11,950 nucleotides of DNA from Bacteroidales bacterium UBA5206 (GTDB taxonomy: Bacteria > Bacteroidota > Bacteroidia > Bacteroidales > Tenuifilaceae), in the NCBI GenBank assembly GCA_002412705.1, contig DHVO01000135.1, forward strand, positions 1 through 11,950. Reading direction: 5' to 3'. Made by a program: the position numbers and the translations under genes. The notes under the pieces were generated by a model that saw nothing but the letters and a program-made list of their open reading frames with translations, did no database searches and was not told where the DNA came from. This document shows positions 1-7,003 of the stretch, piece after piece (positions within the stretch are counted from its first letter, which is position 1; every line of letters begins with the position of its first letter).

Positions 1-574
1 TTTGGAATCCAACATTGTATGCTGCAGCCAAAAACCAGGTGCTGCTGGCGGTATCGGCGTTAAACCTTGCCTGCATCACTTTAATAAAAGCAGCTAGGTA
101 CTTTAGCTGCCCGCTAAGGGATTCCAACCGCTTAACTCGTTCCAGTCGGGCAGTTGCACTGGGTGCGGTGTCGAATTTCCCAAAGGAAAGCGGACTATTG
201 CTGGTATCTACTAGTTGGTTCCAGGCAAGCTCTAGCTCCTCGGCAAAGGAGGGTTTCATTTGGAACTGCCCAACGGAGAAGTTGGCGTACTCCTTCCCGT
301 ACTGAATGTAGAGAACCTTTAGCGCCCTAACCTCAATGGCATCCTTTAGGGCGGAGTATCGCATAACCTCGGGGAAAACAACCGCTTTGGCAACGCATGG
401 GTTTATGCCGTAGCGGGCTAGGGTATCGGTAATCCAAGGGGCTTTGTTGAAAAAAGCCACGGCATTGCCGTAGCTCTCTGGGTAAACTATTCTGTAATCC
501 TGTGCTTTGGTGGCAAGTGCAATAAAGATGCTACAAATCGCGAGAGTAAAGCACCAGATTCTTTTCGTTTTCAA
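1..574 (-). CDS. Secreted lysozyme-like / lytic transglycosylase-like protein, 3' end cut by window edge
   Basis: The frame encodes 191 residues and continues past the window edge. It opens at TTG (574-572), because an in-frame TAA lies only four codons upstream and no ATG precedes residue 71. From TTG it gives a good signal peptide: MKTKR, a hydrophobic core at residues 6-21, then a cleavage-like TKA-Q near 24. The mature part resembles the SLT/goose-lysozyme fold: a Glu in FPE (E69, candidate catalytic acid), then NFSVGQFQMKPS (98-109, like the GLMQIxPxTA motif), then AAAYNVGF (183-190, like the AYNAG motif). The likely role is cleavage of peptidoglycan in the periplasm, or binding without cleavage; this is inferred from motif order. 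It overlaps the end of the upstream propeller gene by 44 bases, which suggests one operon and translational coupling. The C-terminus is not visible. Confidence is high that it is a gene and moderate for the enzymatic role. Confidence 0.8.
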   Translation of the reverse strand, partial: MKTKRIWCFTLAICSIFIALATKAQDYRIVYPESYGNAVAFFNKAPWITDTLARYGINPCVAKAVVFPEVMRYSALKDAIEVRALKVLYIQYGKEYANFSVGQFQMKPSFAEELELAWNQLVDTSNSPLSFGKFDTAPSATARLERVKRLESLSGQLKYLAAFIKVMQARFNADTASSTWFLAAAYNVGFQ

Positions 575-1538
575 GGGTGATAATTTTTAGCGTTGTTTTA
601 CCATTCTTTACTATTGGGATAATGTGCACAGGGCTTGGAATGGTCGATTTATCGGGGAATACAATCTTTTCGTAGGAGCTAATGGCAACGCGTTTGCCAT
701 CGGGGCTAAACCACAAGTCGCAGGTGCTGGCCATTTCGGGGAAGGTCATAAGGGGCTGCCCGTTTAGGTAAAGCTTGCCCTGGGCGCGCATAAACCAGTT
801 GCTGCCCGATGTTTTGGTAAACCATATATCGCGGTCGGTTACCTTATCAAGGTTGTATGGCCCAAAGCTCTCGCCCGTTGATGTGTTTATGTGGAACTGC
901 ATTAGCTCCTCGTAGGAGTATGCGCTGGCATCAAAATCCTCGGCGTTAAAGTTTATGGTTGTAGTGATTATGGCAAATGTACCATCGGGGCTAATCTTTA
1001 GGTTTTGCGGTGCACCTTTAAGCAGCGTTGTTTTTCCTGTTACCGATGAGAATAGCAGGAACCTATTCTGCTGATCCATTGCAACGGCAAAAAAGTTCTT
1101 GGTTTCGTGGGAGAACTGAATATCCATAATTCCAAGGTATGGCCCGTAGGTTTTGCCCTTTACGTTTAGCGCAACAAAGCCCTCATCGGTTTGGGTAACG
1201 GTTTGGTTGTATAAATCCTCATCGTTGGTGTTGTTCCCCTCAAATATGGCGCAGCTGTAGTAGTCGTTACCGCAGGTTCTAATCATATCCTCGGGCAGCT
1301 CATCAAAAGGCCCTTTCTTAACGCCGTTGTCAATTACATAAAACTTATCGTTTTGCTTGGTAACAAGGTAAATCTCGTTGGCGTTGGCGGTGAGGTTAAT
1401 GCAGCTCTCGCTGTAAACAATGTACTCATCGGGCTCCAAGGTGTAAATAGCCTTGCCAGTGGGTTGCTGGGCAACAAGGGTATTGGTTGCAACTATTCCT
1501 ATTAGGATTAGCAGGGCTGATAGGCATTTTGTTCTCAT
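531..1538 (-). CDS. Secreted beta-propeller-like protein of unknown function
   Basis: The 335-residue protein starts at ATG (1538) with a signal peptide: MRTK, a hydrophobic stretch at about 6-20, and VAQQ near 22-25. No lipobox cysteine follows it. The rest is beta-rich, with several spaced segments of the kind found in WD40/PD40-like propellers: ISPDGTFAII around 180, FSPDGKRVAI around 280, FSHETKNFFAVAM around 145, and an earlier KGPFDEL turn. No catalytic motif is visible. It is probably a periplasmic or surface scaffold or binding protein, but I do not recognise a named family. Its 3' end overlaps the lysozyme-like gene by 44 bases, so the two products may work together on the cell wall; that is inference. 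The upstream neighbour cstA has its own terminator at 1633-1662, so this pair probably has its own promoter in 1539-1632, though no clear -7 box was found there. Confidence 0.85.
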   Translation of the reverse strand: MRTKCLSALLILIGIVATNTLVAQQPTGKAIYTLEPDEYIVYSESCINLTANANEIYLVTKQNDKFYVIDNGVKKGPFDELPEDMIRTCGNDYYSCAIFEGNNTNDEDLYNQTVTQTDEGFVALNVKGKTYGPYLGIMDIQFSHETKNFFAVAMDQQNRFLLFSSVTGKTTLLKGAPQNLKISPDGTFAIITTTINFNAEDFDASAYSYEELMQFHINTSTGESFGPYNLDKVTDRDIWFTKTSGSNWFMRAQGKLYLNGQPLMTFPEMASTCDLWFSPDGKRVAISSYEKIVFPDKSTIPSPVHIIPIVKNGKTTLKIITLENEKNLVLYSRDL

Positions 1539-1578
1539 ATGGTTGGTGTTTGGGATTTTGGGTAGATAAATTTAAGCG

Positions 1579-1590
1579 ATTTTATAAAAT
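1579..1590. repeat. 12-base perfect AT palindrome upstream of the propeller gene
   Basis: ATTTTATAAAAT reads the same on both strands. It lies about 40 bases before the propeller start codon (1538), where a promoter or operator would be expected. An AT-only palindrome of this length can arise by chance, so this is only a candidate regulatory site. Confidence 0.25.
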
Positions 1591-1632
1591 GCGCGTATTT
1601 TATTGATAGGAATATGATTACCGTTTGCCTAA

Positions 1633-1662
1633 TAAAAAAGGAGCGGGAATGTCCGCTCCTTT
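1633..1662 (-). terminator. Rho-independent terminator of cstA
   Basis: A perfect 10-base-pair stem (1637-1646 with 1653-1662, core GGAGCGG/CCGCTCC) closes a 6-base loop. On the minus strand it is followed by a T-run read from 1639 down to 1634. It begins about 20 bases after the cstA stop codon and separates cstA from the downstream secreted-protein pair. Confidence 0.9.
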
Positions 1663-1682
1663 GCTAAGTATCCTAATAATGG

Positions 1683-3110
1683 CTATTTACCCAATCGCCT
1701 TTTGGTGTACCACCAAAAAATTACTCCCGATACTACTGCTGCTGTAATGCCAATGGGGTATCCAATGGCCTGCGATAGCTGGAACCCTTCGGGCGCAATA
1801 AGGATGTAGTTGGTAATTACGGCAGTCATAAAAATAGCGGGGATTAGCGTTATCCAGTAAAGCTTTTTCTCCGATATTAGATAAACCGATATGGCCCAAA
1901 GCACAACCGTAGCAAGTGTTTGGTTGCTCCAAGCCATATATCGCCAAATAATTTCAAAGTTGATTTGGGTTAGCGTAAAACCAATGGCAAATAGGGGCAG
2001 GCTCACAGCCAAGCGGTTCCATATTTTGGCCTGCTTAAAGTTTAGGAAATCGGCAACAATAAGCCTAGCGCTTCTAAAGGCTGTATCGCCCGATGTTATT
2101 GGAGCGGCAACAACGCCCAGAATGGCCAGTAGTCCTCCCAGTTTACCCAGCGTTGTATCCGATATGGTTTTAACCGCCCATGCCGCATCATTGTTATGCT
2201 GGGCAAGGGCGCTGTTAAGCTCGGGTACGCCACCAAAGAAGCTCATGGCCACAGCGGCCCATATTAGGGCAACCAAACCCTCGGCAACCATTGCCCCATA
2301 GAATACGCGGCGGCCAAGCATCTCATTCTTTAGGCATCGCGCCATAAGCGGCGATTGCGTGGAGTGAAACCCCGATATGGCACCGCACGCAATGGTTACA
2401 AATAGCAAGGGGAATATGGGGAACTTATCGGCGTTGGCTTTCATGTTATGCAGGTTTGCAGGAACCAGCTCAGGTATGGGGTAGCCATTGTACACCATGG
2501 ATATGCCAATGCCCAAAGCCATAAATAGCAGCGCAAGCCCAAAAATGGGGTAGATACGGCCAATTAGCTTATCAATGGGCAGCAGCGTAGCCAACACGTA
2601 GTAGGCAAAAACAATCCACACCCAAAATGTTTTTGATAGCGATTCGGGAGTTAGGCTGGCTAGTATTCCCGCAGGCCCTACAATAAAAACGGCGCCAACA
2701 AGAATCATTAGCAGAACGGTAAACACACGCATAAACTGCCTAAAGCCGTTGCCCATGTACTTGCCCACAATCTCCGGTATGCTAAGTCCTCCGTGGCTTA
2801 TGGATAGCATGCCTGAGAAGTAATCGTGAACAGCGCCTGCAAAAATGCACCCAAGCACAATCCACAGGAATGCAACGGGGCCATACGTTGCACCCAGTAT
2901 GGCTCCAAATATCGGCCCAAGTCCAGCAATGTTTAGAAACTGTATCAGGAATATTTTCCACCAGGGTAGCGGAACGTAGTCAACCCCATCCTGCATGGTT
3001 ATGGCGGGCGTTGCCCGTTTGGGATCGGCACCAAAAACCTTCTCCACAAACTTACCATAGATTAGGTAGCCCAGAATAAGAATGGCAATGCTTATAATGA
3101 ATGTTATCAT
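1683..3110 (-). CDS. cstA: CstA-family carbon starvation / peptide-pyruvate transporter
   Basis: A 475-residue, very hydrophobic inner-membrane protein with about a dozen transmembrane segments. It carries the CstA signature region at residues 48-115: LPWWKIFLIQFLNIAGLGPI, then GAILGATYGP, AGAVHDYFSGMLS and a GGLSIPEIVGKYMG-like stretch. Later family-typical segments are GFHSTQSPLMARC (about 248-260) and APITSGDTAFRSARL (about 335-350). In E. coli the CstA and BtsT members import peptides or pyruvate under carbon limitation, probably with cation coupling. This version is about 225 residues shorter than those ~700-residue proteins, a length I associate with Bacteroidota and other short CstA proteins rather than with truncation, since the core motifs are intact. 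The ATG start has no clear Shine-Dalgarno sequence. It is transcribed alone, ends in a strong terminator, and diverges from a chemoreceptor across a region of repeated near-palindromes that may be its regulatory region. The substrate cannot be told from sequence. Confidence 0.95.
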   Translation of the reverse strand: MITFIISIAILILGYLIYGKFVEKVFGADPKRATPAITMQDGVDYVPLPWWKIFLIQFLNIAGLGPIFGAILGATYGPVAFLWIVLGCIFAGAVHDYFSGMLSISHGGLSIPEIVGKYMGNGFRQFMRVFTVLLMILVGAVFIVGPAGILASLTPESLSKTFWVWIVFAYYVLATLLPIDKLIGRIYPIFGLALLFMALGIGISMVYNGYPIPELVPANLHNMKANADKFPIFPLLFVTIACGAISGFHSTQSPLMARCLKNEMLGRRVFYGAMVAEGLVALIWAAVAMSFFGGVPELNSALAQHNNDAAWAVKTISDTTLGKLGGLLAILGVVAAPITSGDTAFRSARLIVADFLNFKQAKIWNRLAVSLPLFAIGFTLTQINFEIIWRYMAWSNQTLATVVLWAISVYLISEKKLYWITLIPAIFMTAVITNYILIAPEGFQLSQAIGYPIGITAAVVSGVIFWWYTKRRLGK

Positions 3111-3214
3111 AGCTAAATGGTTAGAGCCATAAAAGTAGTAAATATTGGGTGTCGATATTCCTGTACCCGTTGGTATATATATGATTATTTGCGGGGAAAA
3201 GGTTGTAGCGTAGA

Positions 3215-3257
3215 GGTGATATATATTACCGTTGGAGTAAGGGTGATATATATTACC
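3215..3257. promoter_or_regulatory. Tandem near-palindromic operator candidates
   Basis: GGTGATATATATTACC occurs identically at 3215-3230 and 3242-3257, 27 bases apart start to start. Each copy is palindromic except for one symmetric base pair. The second copy lies inside a longer imperfect dyad running from TAAGGG (3238-3243) to CCCTTA (3257-3262). The sites are about 105-147 bases upstream of the cstA start and about 300 upstream of the chemoreceptor start, so a regulator of cstA is the likelier user. The binding protein is unknown. Confidence 0.55.
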
Positions 3258-3444
3258 CCTTAAAACAGTTAGATGTACGAACTATTGCGGGCTAAAGTGG
3301 TTATAATTGTAGATAAACAAATAGTATTTACTGCTTTGCCCATTATAAAATATAACCCTGTGATTATTAAGATTAGATATTTACGATGTTATTCTAAAAC
3401 TGTTTAGTATTGATACTTAAAAATTGTTTGTTTGTCAAAATAGG

Positions 3445-3460
3445 AATGATATCAATCATT
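3445..3460. repeat. Short inverted repeat upstream of the chemoreceptor gene
   Basis: AATGAT and ATCATT flank a 4-base spacer, about 100 bases before the chemoreceptor start codon. It could be an operator, but a 6-base arm in AT-rich DNA is weak evidence. Confidence 0.25.
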
Positions 3461-3557
3461 AAACATTGAATTCGCTCTTGCGTAACCGTATATTGAACGA
3501 GCGTTTAAAATTTTTTGAGAGAATCAAATTGTGTGCTTATAATAAAACTCAACCACT

Positions 3558-5693
3558 ATGAATTGGATTAATAACCTTAAAATTGGAGTTAAGCTTAACC
3601 TGTTAATGGGAGGCTTTGTTGTTTTTGGTTTTATTCTGTTTGGCTTGTATTTCAATCAGATATTGCAAAAACAGATACTTGAAAGTGCCGATGCTAATAT
3701 GATAGAGCAAGTGAAGGATCTTACCGAACTCCTATCTATAGAGCAAAAGGCTAGTACAGAAAAACTTACGATGGCAATGGCAATTGCCAAGCAGCAGTTC
3801 TTGTTGCAGGGGCAACTTCGTGAGGATAAAACCCAGCAGGTAAGCTTTAGCGCAACAAACCAAGAGACTGGTGCAGGAATTAATGTAACAGTTCCAAAAT
3901 GGTATTTGGGTAGCACAGCAATTCATGGTAATAACGATTATGTTGATGCGGTTAGTGCGCAATCGGTAAAAACGGTTACCGTATTCCAAAAGATTAACGA
4001 TGGCTACCTACGCATTGCTACCAACATAAAAAAGGGCGATGGAACCAGAGCTGTTGGAACGTTTATACCCTCATCAAGTCCTGTTGCCCAAGCAATAGAT
4101 AAAGGGCAGCCTTATAGGGGGAGAGCCTTTGTGGTTGGAGACTGGTACACAACAGCCTATGATCCGATTATAATTGGTGGTGAGGTAAAAGGGATGCTAT
4201 ACGTGGGTATTCCCGAAAAGGATTTAGGTGCAGTAAGGGCATTCTTTAATCAGAAAAAATATTTTGACAATGGCTATCCGTTCATTATAAGTGCCGATGG
4301 CGATTTTGTTGTACACCCAACTAACGAGGGGAAGAATGCTTCGGACGAGGAGTTCTTCCAGCCCATGAAATCTAACAAAACGGGACAGATTATTAAGGAT
4401 GAGTATGTATGGCAAGGAGATCATAAAATACAATTCTTTAAGTACTATGAGCCCATGGATTTGTATGTATCCCTTAGCTTTTATGAGGATGACATGAATA
4501 AAATCCTAAGTGACGTTAGACTTGGAGTGATTATAGCAACTGTGCTTGCAGTTCTTATTATTTTCTTGCTGATAAGGTTAGTGTCCCGTTCGGTGGTAAT
4601 TGCACTTCGCAAAGGCGTAGATTTTGCTAAAACTGTTGCTGCTGGCGATTTAACAGCCACAGTAGATGTTTACCAAAAGGATGAGATAGGAGAGCTTGCA
4701 CAAGCGCTGCGCGAGATGGTTGCCAAGCTAAAGGATATTGTGGAGAACATTATGACAGGCGCCGATAGCATTTCCATTGCAGGTATGGAGGTTAGCTCCG
4801 CATCGCAGCAGCTATCGCAGGGTGCAAGCGAGCAAGCCTCGGCAGCAGAGGAGGTTTCAAGTTCCATGGAGCAAATGGTGGCTAACATTGAACAGAATAC
4901 AGATAACTCGCGTGTTGCCGAAAAAATATCCATAAACGTATCGGAAGTGGTTACAAAGGTTGGGCAGGCTGCTGGCGAGAGCTTAGAGTCCATAAGAAAT
5001 ATTGCTGATAAGATTTCCATTATTAACGATATAGCTTTTCAAACCAATATTCTTGCCCTTAATGCAGCGGTGGAGGCCGCTAGGGCAGGGGAGCATGGAC
5101 GTGGTTTTGCAGTGGTTGCTGCCGAAGTGCGTAAGCTTGCCGAGCGTAGTAAAGTGGCTGCCGATGAGATTGTATCCCTTGCATCAAAAAGTGTTAAGGT
5201 TACCGATGAGGCTGGCGTTTTAATGGCCAAGCTAATACCTGAAATTGAGCGAACATCTAAACTGGTACAGGAAATTGCTGCTGCAAGTACAGAGCAGAAT
5301 TCTGGTGCCGACCAAATTAACAGCGCAATTCAGCAGCTTAATCAGGTTACCCAGCAGAATGCGGCATCCAGCGAGGAGTTGGCAACAAGTTCGGAGGAGC
5401 TTAGCAGCCAGGCCGATCAGCTTAAGGAGGCCATTCAGTACTTTAAGGTTGACTCAGCCAAGAATATTGTTAAGAAGATAGGTAGGTCAAAGGGTGCCGA
5501 TTTGGCCATGTTCGATTCGGAGCCTACGCCAAAAAGCAAACCCGCGGTTCAACCCAAACCACAGGTTAAGCCACAGGCTAAGGTTACCAAACCTGCAGCT
5601 CCGGCTCCCGATAAAAAGTCAACGCAAACCAAAGGTGTAAACCTAAAGGGATTCGATACCACCAAGGGTGACGATGGTTACGAGCGCTTTTAA
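3558..5693 (+). CDS. Methyl-accepting chemotaxis protein with periplasmic Cache sensor
   Basis: This 711-residue transmembrane chemoreceptor senses a ligand outside the inner membrane and controls CheA through CheW. Order: TM1 at about 12-33; a periplasmic Cache_3-Cache_2-like sensor at about 34-320 (TVTVFQKINDGYLRIATNI, GTRAVGTFI, GRAFVVGDWYTTAYDPI, GMLYVGIPEKDL, then ADGDFVVHP in the second half); TM2 at 322-342; a HAMP linker at about 343-395; and the coiled-coil signalling domain at about 410-640. The hairpin tip is intact, with QTNILALNAAVEAARAGEHG beginning at Q495. After the coiled coil comes a Pro/Lys-rich linker (about 655-695) ending in GYERF (707-711), resembling the CheR/CheB tether pentapeptide. 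The ligand is unknown. It diverges from cstA and converges with mltG; no che genes are in the window. The ATG at 3558 is followed directly by a family-typical N-terminus and has no strong Shine-Dalgarno sequence. Confidence 0.96.
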   Translation: MNWINNLKIGVKLNLLMGGFVVFGFILFGLYFNQILQKQILESADANMIEQVKDLTELLSIEQKASTEKLTMAMAIAKQQFLLQGQLREDKTQQVSFSATNQETGAGINVTVPKWYLGSTAIHGNNDYVDAVSAQSVKTVTVFQKINDGYLRIATNIKKGDGTRAVGTFIPSSSPVAQAIDKGQPYRGRAFVVGDWYTTAYDPIIIGGEVKGMLYVGIPEKDLGAVRAFFNQKKYFDNGYPFIISADGDFVVHPTNEGKNASDEEFFQPMKSNKTGQIIKDEYVWQGDHKIQFFKYYEPMDLYVSLSFYEDDMNKILSDVRLGVIIATVLAVLIIFLLIRLVSRSVVIALRKGVDFAKTVAAGDLTATVDVYQKDEIGELAQALREMVAKLKDIVENIMTGADSISIAGMEVSSASQQLSQGASEQASAAEEVSSSMEQMVANIEQNTDNSRVAEKISINVSEVVTKVGQAAGESLESIRNIADKISIINDIAFQTNILALNAAVEAARAGEHGRGFAVVAAEVRKLAERSKVAADEIVSLASKSVKVTDEAGVLMAKLIPEIERTSKLVQEIAAASTEQNSGADQINSAIQQLNQVTQQNAASSEELATSSEELSSQADQLKEAIQYFKVDSAKNIVKKIGRSKGADLAMFDSEPTPKSKPAVQPKPQVKPQAKVTKPAAPAPDKKSTQTKGVNLKGFDTTKGDDGYERF

Positions 5694-5696
5694 CCG

Positions 5697-6755
5697 TTAC
5701 CTGTAAATACGCTGTCTATTTAACGCCCGCTGATACTCGCGGGCGTTTTTGTTGTGCTCGGTCAAGGTGCGAGCAAACGCATGGTACCCAGAAAAGTCGG
5801 ACTTGGCGCAAAAGTATAAGTAGCTGTGCTGCTCGTAGTTTAACACGGCTTCGATGGCCGATATTGATGGAGAGTTAATTGGCCCAGGAGGAATTCCCCT
5901 GTTCTTGTAGGTGTTGTATGGCGAGTCTATGTTAAGATGCTTTGTAAGGATGCGGCGTAAGCCAAAATCGCCAACGGCAAACTTAATGGTTGGGTCGGCT
6001 TGTAAGGGAATGCCCTTGCGTATGCGGTTTATGTAAACACCCGCAATTCTGGGGCGTTCGTCCTTTTTCACGGACTCCTCCTCAACTATTGAGGCTAGCG
6101 TTATCACTTCCTCCTTGCTCAGGTTAAGGGCAGCGGCCTTTTCTATGCGCTCATCGTTCCAAAAGCGTTGGTACTCCTTGTGCATCCTCTCAAACAGCTC
6201 CTCGGCCGAGGTTGTCCAGAAAAATTCGTAGGTGTTTGGTGTAAAAATGGCAATGAGCGTTTCTGGTGCTAGGTTGTACTTTGCGGCAGTGCCAGGGTTG
6301 CGGAATAGGGTGATTATGGATAGCGAATCGGCCTCAATTTGTCCTCCAATCTTACCCGCTATCTGTTCTGGTGTTCTAACGTTGTTAAAGGTTACTTTAA
6401 CTGGCGTTTGTAAACCGGCGCGCAGCATGTTTATGAGCTTGCGGTTGCTCATCCCCTTGGTTATTTTGTAACAACCTGGCTTAACGCTATGCGGATAGCC
6501 CATGCGCGATGCGGTTCGCTTAAATGAGCTGGTATCAATAAGTATATCCTCATCCTTAAGCATGCTAAGAACGTAGCTGTACGTAGAGCCTGTTGGGATG
6601 TAAATTAGCTTTCCCTTGCTGCTCTCCACCTTAACGTTGGGAGCCATTATGCTATGGTACGAGCGGTAAAAAAAGTATAGCCCTATAATGGCAAGTGCAA
6701 ACAGCACAATAAATACCTTACTGTTTGTACTAATCTTAGTAGATTTCTGGGTCAT
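5697..6755 (-). CDS. mltG: Endolytic murein transglycosylase MltG (YceG-like)
   Basis: A single-pass inner-membrane enzyme that cuts nascent peptidoglycan strands and so sets glycan length. I start it at ATG 6755 (352 residues). A TTG eight codons upstream (6779) is in frame, but the ATG has GGAACA just before it and gives the expected short cytoplasmic N-terminus. One transmembrane helix lies at about 13-33. The LysM-like part is around 45-115 (PGCYKITKGMSNRKLINMLRAG), and the YceG catalytic domain follows: IFTPNTYEFFW (about 170-180), LASIVEEES with candidate catalytic E225 (equivalent to E218 of E. coli MltG), GVYINRIRKGIPLQADPT (about 239-256), and the C-terminal NRGIPPGPINSPS and AIEAVLNYEQHSYLYF segments. 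All key motifs are intact. Its stop codon lies 3 bases from that of the chemoreceptor, and its last codons contain the terminator of that gene. Confidence 0.95.
   Translation of the reverse strand: MTQKSTKISTNSKVFIVLFALAIIGLYFFYRSYHSIMAPNVKVESSKGKLIYIPTGSTYSYVLSMLKDEDILIDTSSFKRTASRMGYPHSVKPGCYKITKGMSNRKLINMLRAGLQTPVKVTFNNVRTPEQIAGKIGGQIEADSLSIITLFRNPGTAAKYNLAPETLIAIFTPNTYEFFWTTSAEELFERMHKEYQRFWNDERIEKAAALNLSKEEVITLASIVEEESVKKDERPRIAGVYINRIRKGIPLQADPTIKFAVGDFGLRRILTKHLNIDSPYNTYKNRGIPPGPINSPSISAIEAVLNYEQHSYLYFCAKSDFSGYHAFARTLTEHNKNAREYQRALNRQRIYR
5722..5750 (+). terminator. Chemoreceptor terminator inside the mltG coding end
   Basis: A perfect 9-base-pair stem, AACGCCCGC (5722-5730) with GCGGGCGTT (5739-5747), closes an 8-base loop and runs into TTTTT (5746-5750). 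It starts 29 bases after the chemoreceptor stop codon. On the minus strand the stem is followed by AAATAG rather than a T-run, so it should act mainly on the plus strand. It encodes about ten residues near the mltG C-terminus. Confidence 0.85.
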
Positions 6756-6962
6756 TGTTCCATGGTTTTGGGATGCCAAATATAAGAAAAACTGATAAGT
6801 TGATTTTTAGTGCGGCTAACGATATGGTGGCTTAAAACTTTTTCCTCATTGATTTTTACTGCAAAACGTAGAATTGGCGCAATGCGAATGTTTCTGTCAA
6901 TTATTGATGATATTTGATAAAAGTATTGAATGGTTATAATAATTTGATAGCAAAATGTTGTA

Positions 6963-6991
6963 TTTGTCAAAATATGCGTATTTTTGACAAA
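6963..6991. promoter_or_regulatory. Operator-like inverted repeat before the Fic gene
   Basis: TTTGTCAAAA (6963-6972) and TTTTGACAAA (6982-6991) are perfect 10-base arms around a 9-base spacer that is itself partly symmetric (tatgcgtat). The dyad ends 12 bases before the start codon, and TGTCAAA recurs across the start codon (7005-7011). There is no T-run and the spacer is AT-rich, so a terminator is unlikely. A repressor bound here would block transcription or translation initiation. Since the Fic protein has a C-terminal winged helix, autoregulation is a reasonable but unproven idea. Confidence 0.6.
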
Positions 6992-7003
6992 AAGGGAAAA
7001 TGA

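Larger units (their letters stand above)
3111..3557. other. 447-base divergent intergenic region between cstA and the chemoreceptor
   Basis: The stretch is AT-rich with no credible coding frame. It holds two copies of a 16-base near-palindrome (3215-3230 and 3242-3257), a weaker AT-rich relative at 3172-3186, a short inverted repeat AATGAT-N4-ATCATT (3445-3460), and one copy of TTTGTCAAAA (3431-3440), the 10-mer that also forms the left arm of the dyad before the Fic gene. Promoters for both flanking genes should lie here, but I found no exact TAnnTTTG box on either strand. The long spacer suggests more regulation than for the other genes in the window. Confidence 0.7.

Noticed and set aside
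15..305. 96-codon plus-strand open frame at the left edge
   Set aside because: It is antisense to the lysozyme-like gene, whose frame carries a signal peptide and family-like motifs; the plus-strand translation shows neither.
1891..2301. 136-codon plus-strand open frame within cstA
   Set aside because: It is antisense to well-conserved CstA coding sequence and has no recognisable domain; it follows from the codon composition of the true gene.
4670..5020. 116-codon minus-strand open frame within the chemoreceptor
   Set aside because: It is antisense to the conserved HAMP and signalling region, and its Ser/Ala/Cys-rich translation is typical of a mirrored coiled coil.
6924..6946. Possible Fic promoter with TTG (6926-6928) and a TTTG-ending box (6943-6946)
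   Set aside because: The box does not fit TAnnTTTG and the spacing is too short, so I do not annotate it.
6752..6970. 72-codon minus-strand open frame in the mltG-Fic intergenic region
   Set aside because: It begins with TTG, overlaps the mltG start and the operator-like dyad, has low-complexity Ile/Tyr/Phe-rich translation in AT-rich DNA, and resembles no family I know.
6963..7003. Fic as a toxin-antitoxin module with a small antitoxin upstream
   Set aside because: No antitoxin-like frame precedes it, and the inhibitory motif is within the Fic protein itself.
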